From the NCBI RefSeq assembly GCF_030272615.1, contig NC_081408.1, positions 762,778,673 through 762,842,672 of the forward strand: a stretch of DNA of 64,000 nucleotides, given 5' to 3'. Shown here in pieces: positions 32,499-42,930 of this stretch. Position numbers and translations under genes: made by a program. Below the pieces are notes generated by a model, which worked only from the letters and a program-made list of their open reading frames with translations, had not been told where the DNA came from and made no database searches. Positions within the stretch are counted from its first letter, which is position 1, and each line of letters starts with the position of its first letter. This stretch comes from Cryptomeria japonica (Eukaryota; Streptophyta; Pinopsida; Cupressales; Cupressaceae).

Positions 32499-34812
32499 AT
32501 GGGTGGTGACCCTATCAGAAGAGAGCCTCGAGATCATGCTGTGTTGCTCACAGACATAGATTCCTTGTTGTTTTTCAAAATAGGCTTGGCTAGGTACATT
32601 ATTGTTTGTGGTTGGCAGAATATAATGATGAGATGACAAAAGAATATGCAGTAACCTTTCATAACAATGAATCCATTATCAAAGGACTAAGGGTTGATAC
32701 ATTAGAGACCACCAATTTAGATGTGACTAGTCTTCCATGGACAAGAAAAGAATTCCCAAAAACTCTACATGTAGTGTCAACAAGAGCAGAATTTGCTTAC
32801 ACTCATGAGACTTTCAACTCAACCTCTCAAGGCACTCAACAAGTTTCTATGCCTCAACTTTGAAGAGAGGTAGCATCCTAGATTATCAGGTATTTCACTT
32901 GTGATGGTAGACACTCGTTTCTCTATACTGTACATTTTAAGTTGACGAGTCATCTTTGTCATAATAAATTACTCAATGTGCCAAATTACTTCCATCATAT
33001 GTTGACGACAATGGCCATTGAGAACCGAAAGAAGACAAAACCCTCTTCCTTGTCTCATCATTGTCTAATTGTTCTTCTGGTAAAATGGAGCTTGTCTTCC
33101 CAATTTCTGAATGTTAGCTGGCAAGAATTTAAAGAATGGGACAATATTTATAATATGCTTTTAAGAAATGTTCTAGGAAATCTAAATGATAGGGCTAAAG
33201 AGTCTAGAAGAATTGAGAAGGAAAGAGAACAGACAAGACAGATAGAAGTAACTAAAACCCTTGTAGGAGAAACATCAGGAGGTAATGAGGGTTGCATACC
33301 ATCTCCTTCCACACCTACCCAAAACCCTAGGAAGTTCAAGAAGAAATAATTGAAACATGAAAGTGATAATGATAATGAACCAACAGCTTCACCTGCAACA
33401 TCAATAAAAACACTTGCACCCTCTAGAAAAACCCCTATTTCATCCTCAAAATGAAGCCCTAGACCTTCTACTTCACTTGCAAAGAAGAAAAGAAAAGAAT
33501 ATGCCTCCTCTTCGGCATCAAAATGTAAGAAATAAAATATTAAAGTAAGGACTGAAAAAATTTGAAACCCCAAAGGTTGAGGAGCAGTCTCATCATAAGA
33601 AGTCAGAAGAAAAGGGACTTCATGAGCCATAGAGACCATAGAGATGCTCTAATTGTCTCTTAAAAATGGAATTTCATCTAAACAAGAACCTTCCACACAA
33701 TATAATGTACATATTGATACCGATTCGGAGAGGGAATACTTATTTAGGGACAGTGAGACTACAAATGAGGGTGAAGGGATACCAAAAAGGGAACCCATTG
33801 GAGAAAAGGTACAAGGGGAGCAAGAAATGTATGATTTTGATCATGGGACTAATAATGATGACCCCTTTGATGCAAAGAAAAAGTCCACCAAGACATTAAG
33901 CTCAAAACAACATGAGATAATACCCCCAATGTAGGACTATGGTGGCAATAACGAGGTTGATATAGAGCCTGATATCTCTATTGGTCTAGAATACACCTTG
34001 GAAAAGAAGAAAAAGAATGATGAACTAGGAGCAACTCTTGAAAGGATAAAAGATTTGGAACAACAGTTGGCTTGAGTCCAAAGAGAGGGAGATGGGGTTA
34101 AAGGGAAGAGTGAGAGAGTTGGAGACACAATTGACTCTCCAAAGCAAGAAGGGGCGGATTGGATAAGTTAGCCAACTTGGCTACTATGAAATTACAAAAG
34201 AAAGGATACCTTGTTGTTAAGGAGGAAGATGCATTAGCGCTACTCACTACACTCACCCTCAGCATTGCCCTTTGGAAAGTACACTTAAAATTTGAATGGC
34301 ACAAGAATTAGTGGGAGAAGGAAAAGCAAACACTCATGGTTGGATATGAGGCAGAATTAGGAGAGAAAGATACAAAGTTCAAGAAATTGACTATCAAATT
34401 GGAGAAGATGGTTGATTTGGCCAATCAACTTAGAAATTGTCGACCCCTTACTAGAGTTTATGCCTTGTATTTACAAGAAAAAATTATGTGCTTTCATATT
34501 AGCCAATTTCTCAACAATGCACCCATCTCTATCATTTCACCAAGGTCATTCCTTACTACCTACCCCAAAGCAAAACCAGACACACAAGATCAGATTTTTG
34601 AATTCTACCCACGCGGTCTAGAAATTCCCTATTATACCACTTGGAATCCCTTACTTTATGTGGAGGATGTGCAATTAAAAGTGTTGACATCCTATTTAAT
34701 GGATGAGTGGGAGCGAGGGGAACTATATCAACTCTATCAAGAAAGAGAAAAGTCACATCCCTTAATGATTAGAGTTGATTGTAATGAGCCAAATAAAATT
34801 GTGGTTGAATGA
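32499..34812 (+). pseudogene. Second unknown transposon-type protein, degenerate
   Basis: From ATG 32499 the protein starts MGGDPIRREPRDHAVLLTDI, shifts frame near 32610, and continues (NDEMTKEYAVTFHNNES, KGLRVDTLETTNLDVTSLPW). This IxVTxLP-like layout is known from plant transposon-associated proteins of unknown function. A helix-rich part follows (32942-33349), then a long Lys/Glu/Ser-rich low-complexity middle with stops (33350-34130), a heptad-like charged stretch, and a better preserved carboxy domain (34336-34812) with YPRGLEIPYYTTWNPLLYVE and YLMDEWERGELYQLYQ. Similar charged phrases continue to ~35250. I recognise no enzyme motif. Confidence 0.5.
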
Positions 34813-35280
34813 TTTAGGATGACCAATAGGCCAGAGGTTGCAATAAAATCCATGAATGCAGAGAACGAGACTATCATAGATTCAGAATTTTAATGCAAGA
34901 TACAACAAAGGAAAAAAGCCTAGTACATTGTCAACATAGGTGGTCAAAGTTATTCCAAGAAGGGAAAAACATTCCCTTTATAATTTTATTGCCTTGGAGT
35001 TGAGAGAAAGAAGATATATGAAAGTCTTGGAGGATACAAAAGCATCTTGGATTCTACTCAAATTCTATCCTCCTCTCCCTTTCTACCCAATACTACATTG
35101 AACGAGAAGATTGATGCTTGATGCACAACAAATGAAAAGGACCGTTGAGAGCATATTACACAAGACAAAGGCTTTTATTTACAACAACTCTCAGGGGTTA
35201 CGAAGTCCATGGATTATAGGCTAGATCTCTTAGGATTTAATCTTAGGAATTGGTTTGCTAGAGGACAAGCAAAGGGAAAA

Positions 35281-35311
35281 GTTGGGGAGGGGGAGGGGGA
35301 GGGGGAGGGGT
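35281..35311 (+). repeat. (GGGGGA)n purine tract, possible polypurine tract
   Basis: GGGGAGGGGGAGGGGGAGG-type run ending directly at TGATGAGTCTTGGG. Position after a protein remnant and before a TG suggests an LTR-element polypurine tract. It is also a G-quadruplex-prone simple repeat. Confidence 0.55.
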
Positions 35312-35789
35312 GATGAGTCTTGGGATTGTCCTAGTTTTACTTCTTTCCTATCAAATTTATTGAACATTATATTTTTTAATTATCCTTTGAATCGTATTAT
35401 CACCTAGTTTATGGTATATACATGACGTTAATATAAAAATATGCTATGTGTTATTATATTGGTATATTGTCAACATGTTCTAGATGATGATATATGTGGA
35501 TGAATGCTTGTTGTAAAAGACTAATATGCAATTTAAAGTAACTACAATCAGCTCTCTGCTTGATCATTGTTCACCTATAGCTGCAAAAGATTCACCTTAT
35601 CGATTTGCATGGAAGCAATCAAAGATTATAGGGAGAAGTGTGGTAATGTTGAATATTTTTTTACTTTGTCTACCCAACAAACATTGAGAATTTGTAGCAC
35701 CATGGAAAACGATGAATTTTTACCTCATAAATTCAGTTTAGTGTACTTGTGCACATTCTTGATTTTGTGTTTTTGATTAAAGGAAAACA
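35312..35789 (+). other. Possible 3' LTR of the 32.5-35.3 kb remnant
   Basis: AT-rich, begins TGATGAGTC after the purine tract and reaches AAGGAAAACA near 35789, where LINE sequence starts. No second copy is present to test it. Confidence 0.3.
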
Positions 35790-37460
35790 AGTTTTGAGGG
35801 GACCTAAAACCCTATATAGAACAGGTTTTGGAGGGGTCTGCAACCCAAACCGAAAGATAAGCATGAAAGTCCGCCCAAAGAAATAGAACACAAATGAGAC
35901 TTGGCATAGTCATACAAGAGATGGGGTACAACACAAGAAGGACCCCCAACAAAAAACCAACAGGCTGCAAGAACTAGCAGCCTCCGCCCTATCAAGACGG
36001 CTCAATAATTTGGCCTACCCTTGTGGGATCGAAGGGTCATATCAAAAGAGAACTGGGACAATTTAGATTTCTTACTTTTAACGGTAATCCATCCCTCCTC
36101 AACCCTAGCAGCGGACTTTTGCCAAGATAACAGGTCCAGAAAAGAGGACCTCCCATCATCAGGAAGAACAAAGGTAGCATCCGGAGAGGCAGGGACAGTA
36201 GAAATTTGAGAATCAGATAAAGATCCAACAGCAATCTGGGAAGCGGGAAGGTCAGCCACCAAGGGAGAAGATCCAGCATCCTTCAAACGATGAATCGGGA
36301 TGCCAACACAAGCATCCACACACACCTAAGGCGAAGCAAAATCTGAACCAGAGGCAGCAGCATCGGCCTGAGGAACCTGCACAACCACCTGGTAGAAGCT
36401 TTTCTTTCGAATGAAGTAGTGTTCAGAGGAGGCACCCTTCCACCAAGAAACAGATCTTTTTTGCTTTTTTTTGTTTCACACCGTGCAGCAACATGCCCAA
36501 TCTGGAAGCACTTTCGACATCTGAAGGGGATACCCTCAAAGTCGAGCGGTTGGACTCAGGATCCCAAGGAAGATTCAATCTCAATCTTAGTTGGGAGCCC
36601 TTTAGACACATCAGTGTTAACCAAAATGCGAGCATAAGTAGAATGATAAATATGGTAAGAGTCCTTATCAATCATTAGGAATTCGCCTAAAGCCTCCCCC
36701 ACCTCCTCTAGCAGAGAGTCCGTTCAAAGATGAAGGGGAAGGTTAGGGAGCCTATCCCAGATAGGAAACTCATTAAAAGAATAAGTAGATGGGTTAAAAG
36801 TCAAGAACCAGGGCTTAACCATCAAAACAAATTTATCCTCCCAGCTGAAAGGATTGTTACATTAAATTTTCGATCTATCCTCTACATTTTCAAATTTAGC
36901 AATGAAAAAACTTTGACTAAAGGAAAGATGTTAACTGAACCCTTTAAGATCGGTTCCCAGCTTTGGGAAATCCAGGTGTGCAGTTGAGGAAGGCTTGGCC
37001 AAAAGCCCTGAAGTCTGTAAATCAGTCCATGAGACTCAAATACAGAGGAGTTGTGGATGATCTCCTTTTCAATGTCAGCAAACACCCTGAAAGCCAAGGG
37101 TTTTCACACGGGAATAGCCATGGGAAGCTCAATTCGCAGCCGAGGGCATCGAAGGCATCGAATCACCGTCTGTTGTATCAGGTGCATGATCAATCTTGAA
37201 CCTGCAAGGTTTAGCCACAGGGCCAACCTTCAACTTCACCCCAGCAAAGGAACCCCCAAGAGGCGGAGCAATCTCAGCATCCACCCCCAAAGAGGGTGAG
37301 GCCTGGGCTGAGGACGGCAGTCGAGCAACTAAAGCAAGAGGCGAAGAGCCCCCCGAACCCCCTATCATAGCACATACAAGGACCCTCACATAACCCTCAT
37401 TCGCAGCACACTGAAGGGAAGCACCACCGGCATCACGAACGGGAACCACCGACACAGTCG
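35790..37460 (-). pseudogene. LINE ORF1 (DUF4283-like plus zinc knuckle), inverted and decayed
   Basis: Minus strand from ~37455 to 36002. A Ser/Pro/Ala-rich amino end is followed by a DUF4283-type core (KPLAFRVFADIEKE, HGLIYRLQGFWPSLPQLHTW, EPILKGSVNIFPLVKVFSLL), then a CCHC knuckle CRKCFQIGHVAARC (~36480-36525), a linker and a carboxy end GWITVKSKKSKL as in plant L1 ORF1 proteins. Stops and frame changes occur throughout. 36001-35790 reads as the spacer that precedes ORF2; ORF2 itself does not follow. ORF1 proteins bind the element RNA. Confidence 0.8.
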
Positions 37461-37690
37461 CAACAAATAAAAGAGTTTATTCTAGAACAAGACTCCCATT
37501 AGATGTAGTCATTGTCATAATTTGAATAAGTCGTCCTCAACAGTAGGGAGGAACAACACATGTTTTAGAAATAGTTTAAGACCGTAAATGCTCCACTCTC
37601 TCTCAAATTGTTTTAAAAAGGAGATATATATTCAAGTTAGTTCTATTTTTACAATATACAGTTTTCCTTCAATCAGTTAATAGTTAATCA
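37461..37690. other. Junction between inverted ORF1 and plus-strand ORF2 sequence
   Basis: No coding signal on either strand. It separates the two oppositely oriented LINE parts. Confidence 0.5.
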
Positions 37691-37699
37691 TTATGATCT

Positions 37700-38570
37700 T
37701 GCAAACTAGATTTTCTAAATCCCTGTGAGTACCTTAACTAAAGAGTATTGGAGATGGTTGTGTGCTAAAATTGGTTGGGTAGGTGCTTCACCCAACAACA
37801 TTCTTAATCTTTTCAAAGCATTGCACATAATCAATAAAGCTATAATATATTTTAGTCTGTGGATTATTAGTCCTTCCATCCTATTGTGGGAATAATGGAA
37901 GGAGAGGAACCAAAGATTATTTCAAGAGGAGATGTGGTTGCCTTCCTTTTTAAATAAATTAAAAGCAACCATGGTTGAGGTGGTTAACAACAGGGTGACA
38001 GGGAGAACCCCAAATATTCTACCTTGACCGAGGAAGTCTTGGTTTGGTCTTCATATTTCTCTCATTGTTGGAGTGGGAGCACTGGAAGCTCAGTCTTTGA
38101 GAGCCAATGCTACTTGGAAACCACCCATCCAAGGTCAGTATAAGTTAAACTTTGATGGGGCATTTATGAGCCACCCCGGCTCCTCCAGCGCTCCATGCAT
38201 CTTGAGAAATTGGGATGGACAAATGATTGGTAGACTATTAATGTCTCTCCCAAAAGGAACAATCAATGAGGCAGAATTCCATACCCTCATTTGCAACCTT
38301 CAATTATGTTAGGAACTAAAAGTTGAGAATGTTGACATTTAAGAGGATTCCACTCTAATAGTGAATGCAATCAGGACCAGGAAAGTGTTGAATTGGAAGT
38401 TGTGGGCTCTTTTGGATATGCCCACAAAGGTCCTCCACAACTTTAAAAAGCGCAGTATGAATCATGTTTACAAGGAAGCAAACATGGACGCAAACAACTT
38501 AGCCAATATAGGGGCAGAGGGAGATAACAAAAAAGCCTTGGGGTTAGTCAAGTAGTGACTAACCTCCACG
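37700..38570 (+). pseudogene. LINE ORF2 carboxy end with RNase H domain
   Basis: Plus strand. The zf-RVT-side segment (LTKEYWRWLCAKIGWVGASP) leads through several stops to the RNase H: YKLNFDGAFMSHPGSSSAPC (first Asp), INEAEFHTLICNLQL (Glu), EDSTLIVNAI (Asp) and NHVYKEANMDANNLANIG (terminal Asp). Stops at 38037, 38310 and 38340 break the frame. Plant L1-type elements carry such an RNase H at the end of ORF2. Confidence 0.8.
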
Positions 38571-38990
38571 TTTGGGCAGTTCCCTATACGGGCTGTGGTG
38601 ATGATTCAATTTCATCTTGGCTTGAAGTGTGATTGGCTGGGTACAATGGGATTGTTTAAATTATTGCTTTTATGTGGAGTAATTTTGGCTTCAGTGAACT
38701 ATTGCACATGACATTTCCATTTGCATTTATAGCCAGCTTGTGGGTCGCTTTGGGCCATTCTATGAGCCCCTTGTTATGGACATGCCCGTTAGGTTGATTT
38801 GCCCAAGGCAACGAATGGCATTCCTCGATGACATGGCAAACCTCAGGTTGGGGTCAATCTTCTTGGTAAAAGGGAGGCTGGCATTGGTGGCCATCAAGTT
38901 GGTATTGTACAGGGAGTTCATGTGCACGGATGATAGATATAGAGTAACTCTGACATCTCCTCCCATTTCATAGCAGCTCTTTTGGATTTG
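38571..38990 (+). other. LINE 3' region, first part
   Basis: Untranslated LINE tail, interrupted at 38995 by the Copia-type element and resuming at 42041. Joining the two flanks restores continuous sequence once the AAAGC duplication is removed. Confidence 0.65.
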
Positions 38991-38995
38991 AAAGC

Positions 38996-39314
38996 TGTTA
39001 GAGTAAAGGTTTTAATTTAATCATGTTGATTAAATTACCTTTATTCCTCTCTTAAGATTTCACTTTAGTTTGCATTTGTGACATTTAATAATTATATTAA
39101 TTATTAAATGTCTACCTATTAGGGTTTCTTTTAGGGTTGCACAATATCCTTTTATAAGGATTCATCATTGTAATTTATCTCTCTCTCGGATGAATACATT
39201 TTTCAGCTTTTAGAGCACCCTTGCTTGTTTGTCTCCATCTCTTCTTTCTGTGACAGGTTATTTGCATGCAGGTGATCTTCGGGGTCTGTGAAGTTGGCTT
39301 TCTCAACTTTTACA
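38996..39314 (+). repeat. 5' LTR of the gag-only Copia-type element
   Basis: TGTTAGAGTAAAGG to CAACTTTTACA. TATA-like TTTTATAAGG near 39150, inside a small palindrome (ATCCTT..AAGGAT). A larger AT palindrome (TTAATAATTATATTAATTA) lies near 39088-39110. Confidence 0.95.
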
Positions 39315-39326
39315 TGGTATCAGAGC
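39315..39326 (+). other. Primer binding site, initiator-Met type
   Basis: TGGTATCAGAGC directly abuts the 5' LTR. It is complementary to the 3' end of plant initiator methionine tRNA, the usual primer of Copia elements. Confidence 0.93.
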
Positions 39327-40421
39327 TCCAGACCTGCTGCTTCCTGTTCGTCTTCTGAAGAATTTGGAGCTACGAGGATTAGATCTGACTTTCAGGTTTT
39401 GGTTGCATCAGATCTGTGTTTGTCTTCTATTTTTTATTTTGGAATAGGGGGTATTTTTTTTCGGTGCACTTTGAGCCCAAACGGACCTCACTGTTGAGCT
39501 TGTAGCGCCCAAAAACCCCTATTTCCATATAAAATTCGTCCGATTTGGACACAGTTGCTCCAGAAGGCAAAATTTTTTATGCCCCAAGGCCGTACGGCCC
39601 TAGGGCACGCAGACCGAGGCTAAATCAAAAAAAAAATATATTAAAAAAGTGGTTTTTTGTTTTGAGGAAGGCACAGCCAGTTTAAAACACAGCGCCGCCC
39701 AGCGGCCACTGCCTGCCTGCCGCCGCCAGCGGTCACCACCGGCCGCGGCCAGGCAGCTCCCGCCGCGCCGCAGGCGACGCCTGCAGCCGCCGCGCCGCCC
39801 GTGCTCCGCTGCCCGTGCTCCCAACCTGCGCGCAGCCCGCCCTCCACCGCCCAGCTAGTGCGCCGCCCGCCACCACAGCGCCGCCCCTGCGCCCGCCTCT
39901 GGTCGCCCAGAGGACCAGGGGCTTATTTTTTTTTTAAGCCCTTGAGGGCTTAAAGGGCCTATTTGGGCTTTTTTGGAGCAGTTTTACTAAATCGGGTATA
40001 ACTCGGGCATTTTAGCTCGGATTTTCGAATGAAAATAGGCGTTGGAAAGCTGGTTCCGAGCCCGATCTAAAAGATGGAGATCTTTTTTTCTGATTTTTCC
40101 GTTTTGTAGTGTTTTTTGCCAGTCGAAGTCAGAACAAGTTTTTTGCACTCCAGGAGCCATATCTTTTGCATACGGACTCCGTTTTTCGAAAGAGAATAGG
40201 CATCGGAAAGGTGGTTCTGTGCTCTTTCCAGATCTATCATGTATTTTTCCAGAATCTGCACCAGGTAAATTTTATTCAGTACTTTGTGTTTTAACACATC
40301 TGTCACTTACTTGGACGTTTCAGACTTGGAAATGATTTGTTTGCGTGGGATGGCTTTATTTGATCTGCTTTATCAGTATTAAAGTCATTTAGTCTCAGAT
40401 TTGTTAATTTGAAGAATTATC
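39327..40421 (+). other. Leader of the gag-only element with a GC-rich insert
   Basis: No gene. 39680-39910 is a strikingly GC-rich CGCCGCC-type block in an otherwise AT-rich element. Two imperfect copies of a ~50-bp phrase (TTTTCGAATGAAAATAGGCG near 40022 and TTTTCGAAAGAGAATAGGCA near 40182) follow. Confidence 0.7.
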
Positions 40422-41513
40422 ATGGGTTTTTCTACTCACCCTTCAGTTGTATTTCTAGAACGGGGTAATTATGAGTCATGGGCAAAAGGCATACTTACAC
40501 ACTGTAGGTGGCTTAATATTTTGCCTTATTTGTATGATCTCATACCTGAACCAACCACTTTAGAGGGAAAACTAGCTTGGGATATCATTAGAAATCACAT
40601 AGTAGGAGTTATTTTGTCTAGTGTTGATTCTGACACTGTGTGGGCTATATCGGGCATTGATTGTCCTCACTCACTTTGGACACGTCTTTGGGAGATCTAT
40701 GGAGACCCCAGTCTTTCTCCATTCCCAAAGGATCCTGCTTCAGATTGTCTTGTACCCATTGGTTGGAGAGATAACACACCTTTTGATCATGATACGTTAA
40801 AGGAACTTCAATATTTAGACACCCTTACATATTCCGATGAATCAGAGGATTGTCTCACAGTTCCTACTCTTCAGACTGAGATTATACATGTATCAACATC
40901 ATCTCCTTTTGTTCCTGATCAGTTTGATATTGCCTCTTCTTTGGCTCCTATTGATTCAGCTAAGCAGGACATCACACATCTTTCAGACATGGCTACTTGG
41001 GATTCTTATCTTGCAGGCATTTCATCTTTGTTTGTAGAGTCCTATATTGCAGACTTGGAGGATTACTTTGAGGATTTTCAGCTCCTCTTTGTTGACAGCC
41101 ATATTCCAGCTGTTAGCCCACCATCATCTATGCATTCAGAGGTTGCAGTTTTTGAGTCTTCAGTTCAGTTTGGATTTGACATCTTTTGTTTTAGTTCAGA
41201 CAGAGGGATTCTTCAGCATCCTATTATGGCACACATCTTGAGACAGATTGATTCTTCTCTCTTCACAGGGTTTCTTCATCTTCGTCCTTTGGATCCATTT
41301 CTTCCCAAGGGGAGGAATATTATATGCCACTTCAGGATCTCTTTTTGGATTCTACCTCAGGCATCCATATGTGCGACAGGAGTTTCTTCATTGTGGGGGG
41401 GGCTTCTAGTCTCTTTCTTTTTCTCCTATGGAGACCATTGTATATGTACTTATATGATAGAAGTTGTCTATGGGGGGTATCATGTTATCCACCTCCTATC
41501 CTTATGTTATTAG
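40422..41513 (+). CDS. Gag-like protein of the Copia-type element, intact
   Basis: 363 codons without a break. Residues ~8-105 match the amino half of Copia Gag: LERGNYESWAKGILTHCRWL, PEPTTLEGKLAWDIIRNHIV and SLWTRLWEIYGD. The rest (residues ~110-363) is acidic, rich in Ser/Asp/Phe, without a zinc knuckle, and I do not recognise it; the last ~60 residues turn hydrophobic. The protein should act in particle assembly around element RNA. ATG at 40422 is the first in frame and precedes the conserved domain by a few residues. An intact frame plus identical LTRs suggests recent activity. Confidence 0.8.
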   Translation: MGFSTHPSVVFLERGNYESWAKGILTHCRWLNILPYLYDLIPEPTTLEGKLAWDIIRNHIVGVILSSVDSDTVWAISGIDCPHSLWTRLWEIYGDPSLSPFPKDPASDCLVPIGWRDNTPFDHDTLKELQYLDTLTYSDESEDCLTVPTLQTEIIHVSTSSPFVPDQFDIASSLAPIDSAKQDITHLSDMATWDSYLAGISSLFVESYIADLEDYFEDFQLLFVDSHIPAVSPPSSMHSEVAVFESSVQFGFDIFCFSSDRGILQHPIMAHILRQIDSSLFTGFLHLRPLDPFLPKGRNIICHFRISFWILPQASICATGVSSLWGGLLVSFFFSYGDHCICTYMIEVVYGGYHVIHLLSLCY

Positions 41514-41708
41514 TGCATTTATTTCTTTCATCTCTTTTTGGAGTAGAGTTTTTCCCATGAGGTTTTCTCTATTTCTCCACTTTATAGAGATTTGGTTGTA
41601 ATTGGGTACCTGATCAGACCTTGTTGCTGGGACCCAAGTTTACTTTCTTGCATTGTAGTTATCTTTGCTTTCTTGCACATGTTTGTAACTGCACTTTTGC
41701 TCATCTTA

Positions 41709-41716
41709 AGGGGGGG
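41709..41716 (+). other. Polypurine tract of the gag-only element
   Basis: AAGGGGGG directly before the 3' LTR. Confidence 0.85.
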
Positions 41717-42035
41717 TGTTAGAGTAAAGGTTTTAATTTAATCATGTTGATTAAATTACCTTTATTCCTCTCTTAAGATTTCACTTTAGTTTGCATTTGT
41801 GACATTTAATAATTATATTAATTATTAAATGTCTACCTATTAGGGTTTCTTTTAGGGTTGCACAATATCCTTTTATAAGGATTCATCATTGTAATTTATC
41901 TCTCTCTCGGATGAATACATTTTTCAGCTTTTAGAGCACCCTTGCTTGTTTGTCTCCATCTCTTCTTTCTGTGACAGGTTATTTGCATGCAGGTGATCTT
42001 CGGGGTCTGTGAAGTTGGCTTTCTCAACTTTTACA
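41717..42035 (+). repeat. 3' LTR of the gag-only Copia-type element
   Basis: Same 319 bp as the 5' LTR, with no difference seen. The AAAGC target duplication follows. Confidence 0.95.
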
Positions 42036-42040
42036 AAAGC

Positions 42041-42590
42041 TTCAAAAGGAATGGTTTTGGCGATGGCACGAGGTCCTAATTAAACCAGAGTTCTTGGTGG
42101 GAGTAAAAAATGTCATAGTGGCGGCTCTACAGTTGTAAGTTGCTTTCCCTTTCTGATAGACATCAGGAGAGCAGATTTGGTGTGTCCAAGATAAGGGTGA
42201 AATGGGGATTTGGCTTTCTCCAAAATATTTTATGGCTCTAATCGGTGAGGAATTGGGACTGGATTGGTGAATTCTTCGAGTTCATCTAGTGATCGGTGAT
42301 AGATGAGGTTCTAGGGACTTGTGTATGTTTCTTTGTTTTGCATCATCGATGTTTTTGAACGAGCAAAGTAAGGGCTACAATTTTGTGGGCGTTCCATAGC
42401 TAGATGGTCCTTGTGTTCAATCTCCAGAGGTTGGAGCTATAGTGATGGTATTCGACCCTGCGCGGCCCCCTTCTGCTAGTAGATTACAGTGTTTTGTGGG
42501 TCTAGCCTTGTATTGGATGTGATGTCCTAATATGTTAAACAATGTAAAAATGGTTTTGACCAATATAATATACTTCTCTTATGTATATAA
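42041..42590 (+). other. LINE 3' region, second part, ending in an A-rich tail
   Basis: Continues from 38990 and ends with the phrase TGTCCTAATATGTTAAACAA and CAATATAATATAC, then TATATAAAAAAAT. Together with 37700-38990 it forms the plus-strand LINE part. Confidence 0.65.
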
Positions 42591-42930
42591 AAAAATATGC
42601 TTCAAGAACTTGAAATGTCCATCCTAATGTTTCTCTTAGTACTATGCTCAAAGAAGTCAAAATCATAATCTTGATGTTCCTTATATAAGATGAAAGTGGA
42701 GAGTTGTTGCAAGGTCTAGCCTTCTATTGGATATGATGTCCTGATTATATTAAATAATGTAAAAATGATTTTTATCAATATAATATACTTTTCTTATATA
42801 AAAAATATATATATGCTCGAAAAATTTGAAATGTCCAACTTAATGTTTCTCAGAGTACTATGCTTAAAGAACTCAAAATCATAATCTTGATGTTCTCTCT
42901 ATAAGATGAAAGTGAAGAGTTGTTGCAAAG
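42499..42930 (+). repeat. 214-bp tandem duplication of the LINE tail plus flank
   Basis: GGTCTAGCCTT starts at 42499 and 42713. Both units contain the LINE tail, the A-rich end and ~110 bp of flank (TTGAAATGTCCA ... GAGAGTTGTTGCAA), with moderate divergence. Confidence 0.85.

Larger units (their letters stand above)
38996..42035 (+). mobile_element. Complete gag-only Copia-type LTR element, TSD AAAGC
   Basis: 3040 bp. AAAGC at 38991-38995 and 42036-42040 flank it. Two 319-bp LTRs (38996-39314 and 41717-42035) look identical base for base on reading. A tRNA-iMet-type primer binding site (TGGTATCAGAGC) and a G-run polypurine tract are present. The only frame is Gag-like; no protease, integrase or RT. 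This is the layout of a TR-GAG type non-autonomous element that depends on a related Copia partner. Identical LTRs imply a recent insertion. Confidence 0.93.

Noticed and set aside
39600-39858. GC-rich frames on both strands in the Copia leader
   Set aside because: Open on several frames because of CGCCGCC composition; no domain, no consistent start.
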